Source: Oscillospiraceae bacterium (GTDB lineage Bacteria > Bacillota > Clostridia > Oscillospirales > Ruminococcaceae). From it: a stretch of DNA of 64,000 bases. The notes under the pieces were generated by a model. It worked only from the letters and a program-made list of their open reading frames with translations, did not search any database and had not been told where the DNA came from. Shown here one piece after another: positions 57,219 to 64,000 of the stretch (the stretch's first letter is position 1; every line of letters starts with the position of its first letter). Location: contig CP107210.1 of assembly GCA_025757985.1 (NCBI GenBank), positions 1,054,001 through 1,118,000 of the forward strand, written 5' to 3'. A program made the position numbers and the translations under genes.

Positions 57219-57635
57219 ATGAACCACTACACGCTGGCGGAAATGACCCCCGGCCTGAGCGAGGAGTTCACCGTCACGGTCACGCCGGAGATGATGGACG
57301 CATTCTGCACCATCACCGGGGATGTCTCCCCCATTCACATGGATGCCGACTATGCCAAGGGCCGCGGCTTTCCCGGCCGGGTCGTCTACGGTATGCTGGG
57401 TGCCAGCTTCTTTTCGACACTGGCAGGCGTTTACCTGCCCGGAGAGCATTGTCTGCTCCACGGCGTTGAGTGTAAATTTGCCAAGCCCATCTTCATCGGG
57501 GACACGCTGACCGTCAAGGGGACCGTTGTCTCGGTCAGTGAGATCGGTAGCGAGGCCGAGATCAAGGCGGTCATCACCAATCAGGACGGCAAGCGCGTGA
57601 CACGCGGCGTCATCAAGGCCGGGCTGGCGAAATAG
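57219..57635 (+). CDS. MaoC-like (R)-specific enoyl hydratase
   Basis: The 138-residue single hotdog-fold protein carries the hydratase dyad in GDVSPIHMD (Asp, then His five residues on, about 34-41) and the GFPGRVVYGMLGASFFS helix. It likely hydrates enoyl-ACP or enoyl-CoA to (R)-3-hydroxyacyl, or the reverse. ATG 57219 follows AAAGGAG. It lies between the carrier protein and an SDR gene. Confidence 0.85.
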   Translation: MNHYTLAEMTPGLSEEFTVTVTPEMMDAFCTITGDVSPIHMDADYAKGRGFPGRVVYGMLGASFFSTLAGVYLPGEHCLLHGVECKFAKPIFIGDTLTVKGTVVSVSEIGSEAEIKAVITNQDGKRVTRGVIKAGLAK

Positions 57636-57671
57636 CCCCCCTGCCGCCCCTGCAACTGTAAGGAGAAAATC

Positions 57672-58415
57672 ATGGCTTATACCTATCTTATCACCGGTGC
57701 CACCAGCGATGTGGGCCGCGCACTGATCGAGCGGCTGCTGGCCGACGCCCCCGCCGACACGACTGTGCTGGCCCAGGGCTGCGGCGATCTGGAAAAGCTG
57801 GCCGACCTCTGCGCCCGCTTCCCCGGACAGGTGCGCCCCTTTGATGTGGACCTGTCCGACCGTGCCAAGGTGGACACCTTTGTGCAGGTGCTGGCATCGT
57901 CCGCCCCTGCGCCGACCCATTTCATCCATCTGCCCGCCCTGCCCGTAGTCAATGCCAAGTTCAAGGCGTTTGACCAGACCCGCTTTGACCGCGATCTGGA
58001 AATTCAGGTCCACAGCGCCGTGCGTCTGTGCCGCGCCGTGCTGCCTGCCATGGCCAAGGCAAAATTCGGCCGCGTGCTGTTCATCCAGACCAGCTACACC
58101 ATCGGCTGCCCGCCCAAGAACACCGCCGCCTATGTCATGGCCAAGAGTGCCATCGGCGGCCTTGTCAAGAGTCTGGCTGTCGAGTATGCCCGCTTCGGCA
58201 TCACGGTCAACTGCGTGGCCCCCAGTATGATGGAAACGAATTTCTTGAAGGACACCCCCGACCTGATCGTGCAGGCCGCCGCCGAGGAAAACCCGATGGG
58301 CCGCAACGCGACCCCCGCCGATGTGGTCCCGGCCATGGCGTTCCTGCTCTCCGATGAGGCGCGGTTCATCACCGGCGTAACGCTGCCGGTCACGGGAGGG
58401 TCGGCCATTGTCTGA
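57672..58415 (+). CDS. Short-chain dehydrogenase/reductase (FabG-like)
   Basis: The 247-residue Rossmann enzyme has the dinucleotide site TGATSDVG (8-15), active-site Ser in QTSYTIG (about 140-146) and YVMAK (about 155-159). It is probably a 3-ketoacyl reductase acting on the carrier-bound chain, by analogy with FabG. AGGAG precedes the ATG. Its 3' end overlaps the next gene by eight bases. Confidence 0.85.
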   Translation: MAYTYLITGATSDVGRALIERLLADAPADTTVLAQGCGDLEKLADLCARFPGQVRPFDVDLSDRAKVDTFVQVLASSAPAPTHFIHLPALPVVNAKFKAFDQTRFDRDLEIQVHSAVRLCRAVLPAMAKAKFGRVLFIQTSYTIGCPPKNTAAYVMAKSAIGGLVKSLAVEYARFGITVNCVAPSMMETNFLKDTPDLIVQAAAEENPMGRNATPADVVPAMAFLLSDEARFITGVTLPVTGGSAIV

Positions 58416-59403
58416 GACAACCTTCCGGCTGGCGCGCCTCGGCGAGGACGCCGCCATCATTGATTTTATCAACGACAATTTTGACATGCGCCTGCCGCTG
58501 CTGAACCGGCCTGAGCTGTACCACCACTACTACGCAGGGCGCGGCGGTGTGCCCCAGTTTGCCGTGGCGGAGGAGGACGGCCGCTATGTCAGCGCCGCCG
58601 GGTACATATTGGCCAACACCCGGCGCAAGCCGGACATCTGGGTCAGCGTCTGGGTGGCCGCCAAGGGCCACAACGGTGTCGGGCTGGAGCTGATGAACGC
58701 CCTGCCCGGGCTTTTGAACGCCGATGTGGTTGCCTGCAACAACATCCGCCCCAACACCTGCACCTTCTACCAGTTCCTCGGCTGGCGGGCCGAACGGCTT
58801 CCCCACTACTACCGTCTTGGCCGCCGCCGCGCTTACTACCTTGCCAAGCCGCTGCGGTATTCCCTGCCCCCGGTCCAGCGCGATCTGGGCCTTGCCAAGG
58901 TGGAAGATGCCGCCGACCTGATCCCGCTGGGCATGCCCGCCACGCCCCACACACCGCGCAAGGATGTGTGGTACATGCGGCGGCGGTACTTCCACTACCC
59001 GCACTTCAAATATGATGTCTGGGCCGCCTGCGAGAACAACAAGCTGCTGGCCTATGTCGTGACCCGCACAGTCTCCGCCAAGGAGACCGGCTGCGCCGCC
59101 GTGGTGCGGCTGGTGGACTTCATCGGTGAGGACAGCGTGCTGCCCCGTCTGGGGGCGGCGCTGGACGCGATCTTGAACCGCGAGGGCGCCGAGTACATGG
59201 ACTGCTACAACGCCGGTATCCCTGCCGATGTCTGGCTGGCCGCCGGCTTTACCGAGCGCGTTGAGGGCGATGGTTGCATCATCCCCAACTACCTGACACC
59301 GCCCCTGCATGAGAACACCGAATATTACTACTTTACAAACAAGCCGGAGAATTTCGTCATGTTCAAGGCCGACGGCGATCAGGACCGACCGAACCTGAAA
59401 TAA
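58408..59403 (+). CDS. Two-domain GNAT-like acyltransferase
   Basis: The 331-residue protein appears to hold two GNAT-like halves: about 1-150 (VWVAAKGHNGVGLELMNAL in the acyl-donor position) and about 190-320 (SVLPRLGAALDAIL, WLAAGFTERVEG). It starts at TTG 58408 behind GGGAGGG and overlaps the SDR gene, so the two are translationally coupled. In this setting it likely transfers the acyl group from the carrier to an amine, perhaps on a sugar. Acceptor and chain are unknown. Confidence 0.65.
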   Translation: MSETTFRLARLGEDAAIIDFINDNFDMRLPLLNRPELYHHYYAGRGGVPQFAVAEEDGRYVSAAGYILANTRRKPDIWVSVWVAAKGHNGVGLELMNALPGLLNADVVACNNIRPNTCTFYQFLGWRAERLPHYYRLGRRRAYYLAKPLRYSLPPVQRDLGLAKVEDAADLIPLGMPATPHTPRKDVWYMRRRYFHYPHFKYDVWAACENNKLLAYVVTRTVSAKETGCAAVVRLVDFIGEDSVLPRLGAALDAILNREGAEYMDCYNAGIPADVWLAAGFTERVEGDGCIIPNYLTPPLHENTEYYYFTNKPENFVMFKADGDQDRPNLK

Positions 59404-59408
59404 ACCAG

Positions 59409-59456
59409 AACACCCCGCAGCGAAGGGCGCGTACCCTCTCGCCGCGGGGTGTTCTT
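59409..59456 (+). terminator. Terminator of the acyl cluster
   Basis: AACACCCCGC pairs with GCGGGGTGTT, followed by CTTAT. Confidence 0.75.
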
Positions 59457-59519
59457 ATCGGTTATGATGATTGCGCCTACCTATTTTATATGTAATATAT
59501 AGGCACCACAAAAAGAAAT

Positions 59520-59551
59520 AAGCCTGTGACAAAAAAGATGTCACAGGCTTA
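59520..59551 (-). terminator. Terminator after the tRNA-like remnant
   Basis: On the minus strand AAGCCTGTGACA pairs with TGTCACAGGCTT, followed by ATTTCTTTTTG. Confidence 0.7.
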
Positions 59552-59640
59552 TGGTCGGAGTGACGGGATTTTCCCTCGGACTAAAAAACAGTCCACCGGA
59601 CTGTTTTTTGCGCGCTGCGGCGCGCCGTCCTGTTCAAACC
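59552..59640 (-). other. tRNA-Pro 3'-end remnant with inserted hairpins
   Basis: The 20 bases TGGTCGGAGTGACGGGATTT are identical to the 3' end (with CCA) of tRNA-Pro at 59692-59711. Further upstream on the minus strand come a hairpin (ACAGTCC/GGACTGT), a GC-rich palindrome and a T-arm-like GGGTTTGAAC. No complete cloverleaf forms. Like the real tRNA it is followed directly by its own terminator. Confidence 0.6.
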
Positions 59641-59657
59641 CTCGTCCCTCTGGCGAC

Positions 59658-59691
59658 AAAAAGGACCCCCAGCCTAAGCTGGAGGTCCTTT
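59658..59691 (-). terminator. Terminator after tRNA-Pro
   Basis: On the minus strand AAAAGGACCTCCAGC pairs with GCTGGGGGTCCTTTTT. Confidence 0.8.
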
Positions 59692-59767
59692 TGGTCGGAG
59701 TGACGGGATTTGAACCCACGGCCTCTTGGTCCCGAACCAAGCGCGCTACCAACTGCGCTACACCCCG
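59692..59767 (-). tRNA. tRNA-Pro (anticodon CGG)
   Basis: A full cloverleaf reads on the minus strand: acceptor CGGGGTG with CACTCCG, D arm GCGCAGTTGGTAGCGC, anticodon arm CTTGG-TTCGGGA-CCAAG, T arm GTGGGTTCAAATCCCG, discriminator A and encoded CCA. The anticodon CGG reads proline codon CCG. It follows tRNA-Gln. Confidence 0.95.
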
Positions 59768-59771
59768 GAAA

Positions 59772-59800
59772 GAAAAACCGCAGCAGCCAGGCTGCTGCGG
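59772..59800 (-). terminator. Hairpin between tRNA-Gln and tRNA-Pro
   Basis: On the minus strand CCGCAGCAGC and GCTGCTGCGG arms are followed by TTTTTC. tRNA-Pro has no obvious promoter of its own, so this must be leaky or act in processing. Confidence 0.7.
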
Positions 59801-59802
59801 TG

Positions 59803-59876
59803 TGGTTGGGGATGAGAGGATCGAACTCCCACGGGCGGAGTCAGAGTCCGCTGCACTACCATTATGCGAATCCCCA
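59803..59876 (-). tRNA. tRNA-Gln (anticodon CTG)
   Basis: On the minus strand acceptor TGGGGAT pairs with ATCCCCA, followed by discriminator A and encoded CCA. The anticodon arm GCGGA-CTCTGAC-TCCGC gives CTG, reading CAG, and the T arm is GTGGGAGTTCGATCCTCTC. The U1-A72 pair is typical of tRNA-Gln. Confidence 0.93.
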
Positions 59877-59917
59877 TCGCATTTTGTGTCTTGGGCGTCT
59901 GCCCTCAACGCTCATAT

Positions 59918-59946
59918 ATTATAGCGTGCCTCGCAGGATTTGTCAA
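59918..59946 (-). promoter_or_regulatory. Consensus promoter for the tRNA genes
   Basis: On the minus strand TTGACA and TATAAT are perfect boxes 17 bases apart. Confidence 0.9.
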
Positions 59947-60072
59947 CGCTTTTTTCAAAAAAACTTCAAGATTTTTAAAAAATCTTTATCCGCCCTGCAC
60001 AGCCTTTTTCTCTGCTTTCATGGACATTTGCCTGCAAATGGGCTATACTGTTTTCCATAGGGAGGGGTGCTT

Positions 60073-61008
60073 ATGGTACAGGTCGATCTCATCACCGGGT
60101 TTTTAGGCTCCGGAAAGACAACATTTTTACGCAAATATGTACAATATCTTATCCAACAGGGACACAATGTCTGTATTCTGGAAAATGATTTCGGTGCGGT
60201 GAATGTAGATGCCATGCTGCTGCAGGACCTCATCGGGGAGCGCTGCGACATCGAAACGATCAGCGGCGGCTGCGACTGCGACACCCATCAGCGCCGCATG
60301 CGGACCAAGCTGATCTCGATGGCGATGCGCGGCTTTGACCGGGTGGTCATTGAGCCAAGCGGCATCTTTGATGTGGACGAGTTCTACGACATCCTGCGGG
60401 ACGAGCCGCTGGACCGCTGGTACGCGTTGGGCAATGTCGTTGCAATCGTGGATGCCCGGCTTGAGGACACACTCTCCCTGCAGGCGGAGTATCTGCTGGC
60501 CTCGGAGGCTGCCAGCGCCGGGCTGGTGGTCATGAGCCGCGCCCAGCAGGCAAGCCGCGCGCAGGCCGAGGCGGTGGTTGCGCATCTGAATCGCGCGCTG
60601 GCAGCCTGCCGCTGCCCCCGCCGCTTCGGTGACGATGTCCTCTGCAAAGACTGGGCCGCGCTGACCGATGCGGACTGGGAACGCATCGACCGCTGCGGGT
60701 GGCAGCAGACAAGCTATGTAAAGCTGCACTTTGACGAGCATGAGGCGTTCACCTCGCTGTATTTTCTCGAGCTGGGCCGCACGGCAGAGCAGCTGCAGCG
60801 GGCCGCACGCACGCTGCTGCAGGGCGCAGGGTACGGCCATATCCTGCGCATCAAGGGCTTCATTCCCGAAAACGGCGGCTGGCTGGAGCTGAATGCCGCC
60901 CGGGATGCAATGACCCTGCAGCCGATCCCAAACGGTCAGGAGGTACTGATCGTCATCGGCGAGGGGCTGGATAAGGCTGCCATCGAGGCGGTTGTAAAGC
61001 GGTTGTGA
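60073..61008 (+). CDS. CobW/COG0523-family GTPase
   Basis: The 311-residue protein is a G3E GTPase of the metallochaperone group, with the nucleotide loop GFLGSGKTTF (8-17) and Walker B-like VVIEPSGIFD (about 92-101). The usual GCxCC metal motif reads GGCDCDTH (about 66-73), so only two of the cysteines remain, with His added. A short C-terminal CobW domain follows (about 215-311). Metal and client are unknown. ATG 60073 follows GGAGGGG. It lies divergent from the tRNA genes and convergent with rep. Confidence 0.85.
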   Translation: MVQVDLITGFLGSGKTTFLRKYVQYLIQQGHNVCILENDFGAVNVDAMLLQDLIGERCDIETISGGCDCDTHQRRMRTKLISMAMRGFDRVVIEPSGIFDVDEFYDILRDEPLDRWYALGNVVAIVDARLEDTLSLQAEYLLASEAASAGLVVMSRAQQASRAQAEAVVAHLNRALAACRCPRRFGDDVLCKDWAALTDADWERIDRCGWQQTSYVKLHFDEHEAFTSLYFLELGRTAEQLQRAARTLLQGAGYGHILRIKGFIPENGGWLELNAARDAMTLQPIPNGQEVLIVIGEGLDKAAIEAVVKRL

Positions 61009-61035
61009 ATATTTATAGCATCTGAATAAATATGC

Positions 61036-61074
61036 AAAGCCCGTATCCTTCGCGTTGAGGGATACGGGCTTTGG
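61036..61074. terminator. Bidirectional terminator between the GTPase and rep genes
   Basis: AAAGCCCGTATCC pairs with GGATACGGGCTTT between convergent genes. Confidence 0.8.
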
Positions 61075-61108
61075 TTGTTATTCAGCGCACATTTTGCAGA
61101 CGGTGCGG

Positions 61109-63052
61109 TTATTCTTCGTCAAAAACCTTCGTCCAGTTGTACTCTTTTCTTGCAGGGCGGCCGCTGTCATTCTGGTCCCTGCGGGCAGTATACGCGCCGA
61201 TCACGGCGGAGGGCATCAGCAGCGCCTTCTCGACCTCGGACTGAAAGACCAGCTTCGGATTCTTGATCTTGGGATTCTTCATCAAATCCTTCCAGTAGGT
61301 GTCATAGTCCATCATGACCGCCATCGCCTCAAACAGAATGGTCAGGCTTTCATAGCGGGCGATGACCTTATTGAGGGCATCCAAAAATTGCATGTTGGCC
61401 TTGCCCTCCATCATGCCGTCATCCTTGCCCTTGACATTACGGCGGCAGAAGTAGGCTGTCATCTGCAGAATATCCTCAAAGGCCTCCATCTGGCCGGTCG
61501 TCAGCCTTGCCGAGAGCGCCTCGCGGTCGATGTAGCGCAGCAGGGCTGCCGTGATTTCCTTTTTTGTCGCAGCATCGTCCGGTTCCAGCTGGTTCACCGG
61601 CTCGGCGTCCGTCTCCACAAAGTCAGTCGTCTCCACGATATCCGGCGTTTCGGGGTATTCGTCCTCCAACTCCTCCGGCATACCGCCCACGACATAAAGA
61701 CGATAGTTTTCCAGATCCTCAAGGATCGCACGGGACAGATACGGCAGCGGCGCGCTCTTGGTGCGTGCCACCGGGATGACCTTGGCGGCATAGCGGGTCG
61801 CAGCCCCCTCAAACCAGCGGCGCAGGCCGCCGCAGTTGTCGATGACATTGTTCATCGTCTGGAAGAAATGCGCGTTGCCGCCGTCGATCATCTTGTCATT
61901 GCCGCGCGGCGTTCCGGCCATCTTGACCATGGCGCCGATGATAGTATGCACGGCCTCCATCTCATCGGCAGTCAGTTCTCGTGCCAGCTTATCCAGCTCT
62001 GCCTTGACCTCCAGCTCTTGACGCAGAATTTCCGGCGTAGCACCGTAGGAATACGGGATCGTTGTCTCAGGCACCGAAACATACTCCAGCGTCAGGACAT
62101 TCGGGTCATCGTCCAAAGTGCCGGTCTCTGCCAGCGTCAGCTTGTTTTTCTTGCTGCGCACCTTGCTCGACATGGATTTAGTGATCTCGTTCAGCTTGTC
62201 ATCCGCGACCTGCTTGTCCACAGGCTCGATCGTGACGGCGATGGCAATGACGCGCTGGCGGTCTTTTTCGTAGACCTCATAGTCAAAATAAATGTCGGTG
62301 TGTCCGTTGATTTCACTTTTCGCCTTGTCCAGCACCGTGCGGCGGACATGGGCCCAGTTGGCTGCGTTGCAGTCCACCTGTTTTTTCAGCGTTTCAATGT
62401 TCCAGACGAGCGGCTCGCCCTTCTGCTTTTTCGTCAGGTAGAGATTCTGGTAGCTCTTGCACAGCTCATAAATCTTCAAGCTATACTGGCTCTTCATCGG
62501 GAGCGTATAGGTGATGTTCATTGTTGTGTAGAACTCTTTAAGCTGGATCAGGTGCGGCTTGAGCGACTGGTCCAGCGTCAGCACGATCTTACCGGTGCCC
62601 TCATCGATCGTTGCGCTGGAAAGCCAGCGGAACATCGTGATTTTTTGGGTGCCTGCCAGACGGATCCACTGTACCTTGGCGTTGGCGATATCCTCGATGT
62701 TCTTTTTGACCTGCTTGTACATCGAGCCGTTGTGGGGGTCCACGCCGCAGAGCTTGAGAAACTCATAGATCGACATCTCATAGCGTGGCAGCTCGGTATC
62801 CGACGGCTTGATCATGGCGAAAATGTGCAGCATCAGCTTTTGCTGACTCAGCGAAAGACTGTACATTGCGTTCTGGATCAGGTCGTTGGATTTCCGGACG
62901 ATCGTCTGGCTGCCGCGGCCGCTGTAGGTAGCGACCGGGGCGGTGCTTTGCTTTTTGCCGTTTTTTGCACCGGCTTTGGCCGCAGTCTTTTTGGTGCGGC
63001 CGTTTTTGCTCCCTGCCTTGGTGGCCGAGGGGGTGGGTGTGTAAGAAGCCAT
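61109..63052 (-). CDS. Large Rep_3 (RepB-type) replication initiator
   Basis: The 647-residue protein has a basic, Lys/Ala-rich N-terminal tail (1-35). It is followed by the two winged-helix units of iteron-binding plasmid initiators (about 50-285), with VRKSNDLIQNAMYSLSLSQQ, YKQVKKNIEDIANAKVQW and MKSQYSLKIYELCKSY as hallmarks. About 360 further residues of acidic, helical sequence with two similar segments (ELTADEMEAVHTIIGAM and RLTTGQMEAFEDILQM) follow. Typical Rep_3 proteins have about 300-400 residues, so this tail is exceptional. ATG 63052 follows TGAGG. The iteron array and a consensus promoter lie directly upstream. Confidence 0.85.
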   Translation of the reverse strand: MASYTPTPSATKAGSKNGRTKKTAAKAGAKNGKKQSTAPVATYSGRGSQTIVRKSNDLIQNAMYSLSLSQQKLMLHIFAMIKPSDTELPRYEMSIYEFLKLCGVDPHNGSMYKQVKKNIEDIANAKVQWIRLAGTQKITMFRWLSSATIDEGTGKIVLTLDQSLKPHLIQLKEFYTTMNITYTLPMKSQYSLKIYELCKSYQNLYLTKKQKGEPLVWNIETLKKQVDCNAANWAHVRRTVLDKAKSEINGHTDIYFDYEVYEKDRQRVIAIAVTIEPVDKQVADDKLNEITKSMSSKVRSKKNKLTLAETGTLDDDPNVLTLEYVSVPETTIPYSYGATPEILRQELEVKAELDKLARELTADEMEAVHTIIGAMVKMAGTPRGNDKMIDGGNAHFFQTMNNVIDNCGGLRRWFEGAATRYAAKVIPVARTKSAPLPYLSRAILEDLENYRLYVVGGMPEELEDEYPETPDIVETTDFVETDAEPVNQLEPDDAATKKEITAALLRYIDREALSARLTTGQMEAFEDILQMTAYFCRRNVKGKDDGMMEGKANMQFLDALNKVIARYESLTILFEAMAVMMDYDTYWKDLMKNPKIKNPKLVFQSEVEKALLMPSAVIGAYTARRDQNDSGRPARKEYNWTKVFDEE

Positions 63053-63178
63053 GCTGAAAACCTCATTCTCAGGCATTGCCGTACAACACCGCAGACGGGA
63101 CTTGTACGGGATGCCTTTACACGCACTGAAAAATACACATCCCAAGCCCGCAGCCATCCTGCTGCACGGGCCGGAAAT

Positions 63179-63195
63179 GTGCTTTAAATAACAAC
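63179..63195 (+). repeat. Iteron in the rep leader
   Basis: GTGCTTTAAATAACAAC matches the upstream iterons and lies between the rep promoter and the rep start. Binding here could repress rep expression. Confidence 0.8.
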
Positions 63196-63260
63196 AATTT
63201 TCTAAAAATCTAAAAAAGCATGCGAATTTCCCGAAAAGTATCGCGCAATTCGTTAAGCGT

Positions 63261-63289
63261 ATAATACCAGATTGTGCGCCGGGTGTCAA
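63261..63289 (-). promoter_or_regulatory. Promoter for rep
   Basis: On the minus strand TTGACA and TATTAT are 17 bases apart. The -35 box overlaps a degenerate iteron (63283-63299). The leader to ATG 63052 is about 200 bases long. Confidence 0.8.
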
Positions 63290-63418
63290 TTATTGTAACA
63301 TTCAGCACATTTCTTTTTCCGCGCCGGAAATATGCGTTTTTTGTTTTTGGAAATTTTAGGCTATATTTATATATATTTAGAAATAAGGTATAGCTATGTC
63401 GAAAATTACAACAAAACT

Positions 63419-64000
63419 GTGCGGTAGATTCCAACCCTGCTGTGCGCTGTCTAACAACCGGGCTGTGTGCTGCGCTACAATGTGCCGGCGGTAACAACGC
63501 AAAAAAATATTTTTTGCGCAAAAATTCTGCGGTCGCAATTTTGGGTAGGATTTTTGAAAAGTGTCAGGTATAACAACCACAAAAAAGAATTTTTTTGAAT
63601 TGTGCTCTCCGTTACAATACTGATATGGAAAAGCCGCTCTGCAAAAAATGTGCTGCGTTTAACAACCCTGGAAGAAAAAATCCTGCAGACCGGAATTGTG
63701 CTGCCGATAACAACCGCGCCCTGCATACGGAAAAACTGTGCTGACCGTAACAACAGGGAATGGAAAAATACAGCTTTTCGTAAAATGTGCGGCAAATAAC
63801 AACACCCGAAAAAAGATTTTTGGAATTGTGCTTTGTATAACAACAATAGACCGGCGTAAAAGCGTTCTTTTTTACGAATTGTGCTGTGGATAACAACCCT
63901 GCCGAAATTCTACAAATTGTAAAATGTGCGCAGAATAACAATAGAAAAAATCGCAGAAAACCAAAATCCCGCACGGGCGAATTGTGCTGCCGATAACAAC
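63419..64000 (+). repeat. Iteron array, candidate replication origin
   Basis: At least fourteen same-direction copies of a 17-base unit, GTGCTGNNGATAACAAC-like, start at 63419, 63442, 63467 (partial), 63482, 63561, 63602, 63650, 63698, 63738, 63787, 63828, 63881, 63926 and 63984. The last ends exactly at the window edge, so the array may continue. From 63561 on, starts are 40-58 bases apart, and many units are preceded by GAATT or AAAAT. The spacers are AT-rich, unlike the rest of the window. The copy at 63881 contains TGTGGATAA, a perfect DnaA-box complement. No gene is seen here. Confidence 0.85.

Noticed and set aside
59552..59640. A third tRNA gene
   Set aside because: Only the 3' acceptor strand and a partial T arm are present; no D or anticodon arm can be folded.
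59552..59711. attL/attR of an integrated island at tRNA-Pro
   Set aside because: The two identical 3' ends are only 140 bases apart and no integrase or cargo lies between them.
61055..63187. 710-residue plus-strand open frame opposite rep
   Set aside because: Antisense shadow with no ribosome-binding site; the minus-strand frame shows clear Rep_3 motifs.
63401..63974. Small minus-strand open frames in the iteron region
   Set aside because: They are made of translated repeats, have no ribosome-binding sites and are very rich in rare-looking Cys, Phe and His runs.
63419..64000. CRISPR array
   Set aside because: Repeats are 17 bases, degenerate, irregularly spaced (15-79 bases) and without cas genes; they fit iterons beside a Rep gene.

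Overview
The window is GC-rich, densely coded bacterial chromosome. Ribosome-binding sites are AGGAGG-like, and promoters are consensus sigma-A type with 16-18 bp spacers. The gene content (V-type ATPase, class II GalT, TrkA/TrkH, YebC, the L21-L27-ObgE-MrnC block, YmfF/YmfH-type M16 pair, PASTA-type kinase) and very high GC for a Firmicute suggest a gut Oscillospiraceae/Ruminococcaceae of the Faecalibacterium-Gemmiger-Subdoligranulum kind. This is inference from gene families; no marker was searched.

Layout. 1-1.8 kb: leftward V-type ATPase genes (start of a probable subunit I, C, stalk subunit). 1.8-2.3 kb: a decayed DUF2798 gene. 2.6-7.6 kb: YoaK-like protein, a P-type cation ATPase broken by three homopolymer indels, MarR regulator and prfB. 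8-11.9 kb: zinc-ribbon membrane protein, nucleotidyltransferase and galT. 12.2-14.4 kb: membrane protein, then an autoregulated-looking HTH/DUF2975 pair. 14.4-19.7 kb: SGNH surface lipoprotein, ABC exporter, SpoVB/MurJ-like flippase. 20-28 kb: Mrp, MscL, and gltBD behind an early terminator. 28-31.5 kb: GH13 enzyme, membrane protein, polysaccharide deacetylase, small anchored protein. 31.6-34.5 kb: trkAH. 34.7-35.9 kb: rpsF-ssb-rpsR. 36-40.2 kb: PASTA pseudokinase, YebC, RsmF-like methyltransferase. 40.2-45.2 kb: a strange 45-aa Asn/Thr/Ser protein, rplU-rpmA-obgE-mrnC, folD and lgt (both frame-disrupted). 45.3-49.4 kb: M16 pair and guanine deaminase. 49.5-53.5 kb: ACT regulator-hom-thrB-lysC. 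53.8-56.4 kb: class A PBP with an apparent AUA start. 56.5-59.4 kb: BofC-like protein and an ACP-MaoC-SDR-GNAT acyl cluster. 59.5-61 kb: tRNA-Gln, tRNA-Pro, CobW-type GTPase. 61.1-64 kb: a large Rep_3-type replication initiator with an upstream array of at least 14 iterons that runs off the window.

Two families of dispersed palindromic repeats fill most intergenic spaces. Family A has GTAGGGG...CCCCTAC ends around varied palindromes. Family B is about 145 bp with CTTCCCCC/GGGGGAAG hairpin ends. Several genes take their stop codon from a repeat or end right against one.

The strongest novelty candidates are the chromosomal-looking Rep/iteron module at the right end, the stop-codon-coincident repeats, the ketosynthase-free ACP cluster, the PASTA pseudokinase and the AUA-start PBP. 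Single-base homopolymer indels in folD, lgt and the P-type ATPase may be sequence errors; the DUF2798 gene looks truly decayed.
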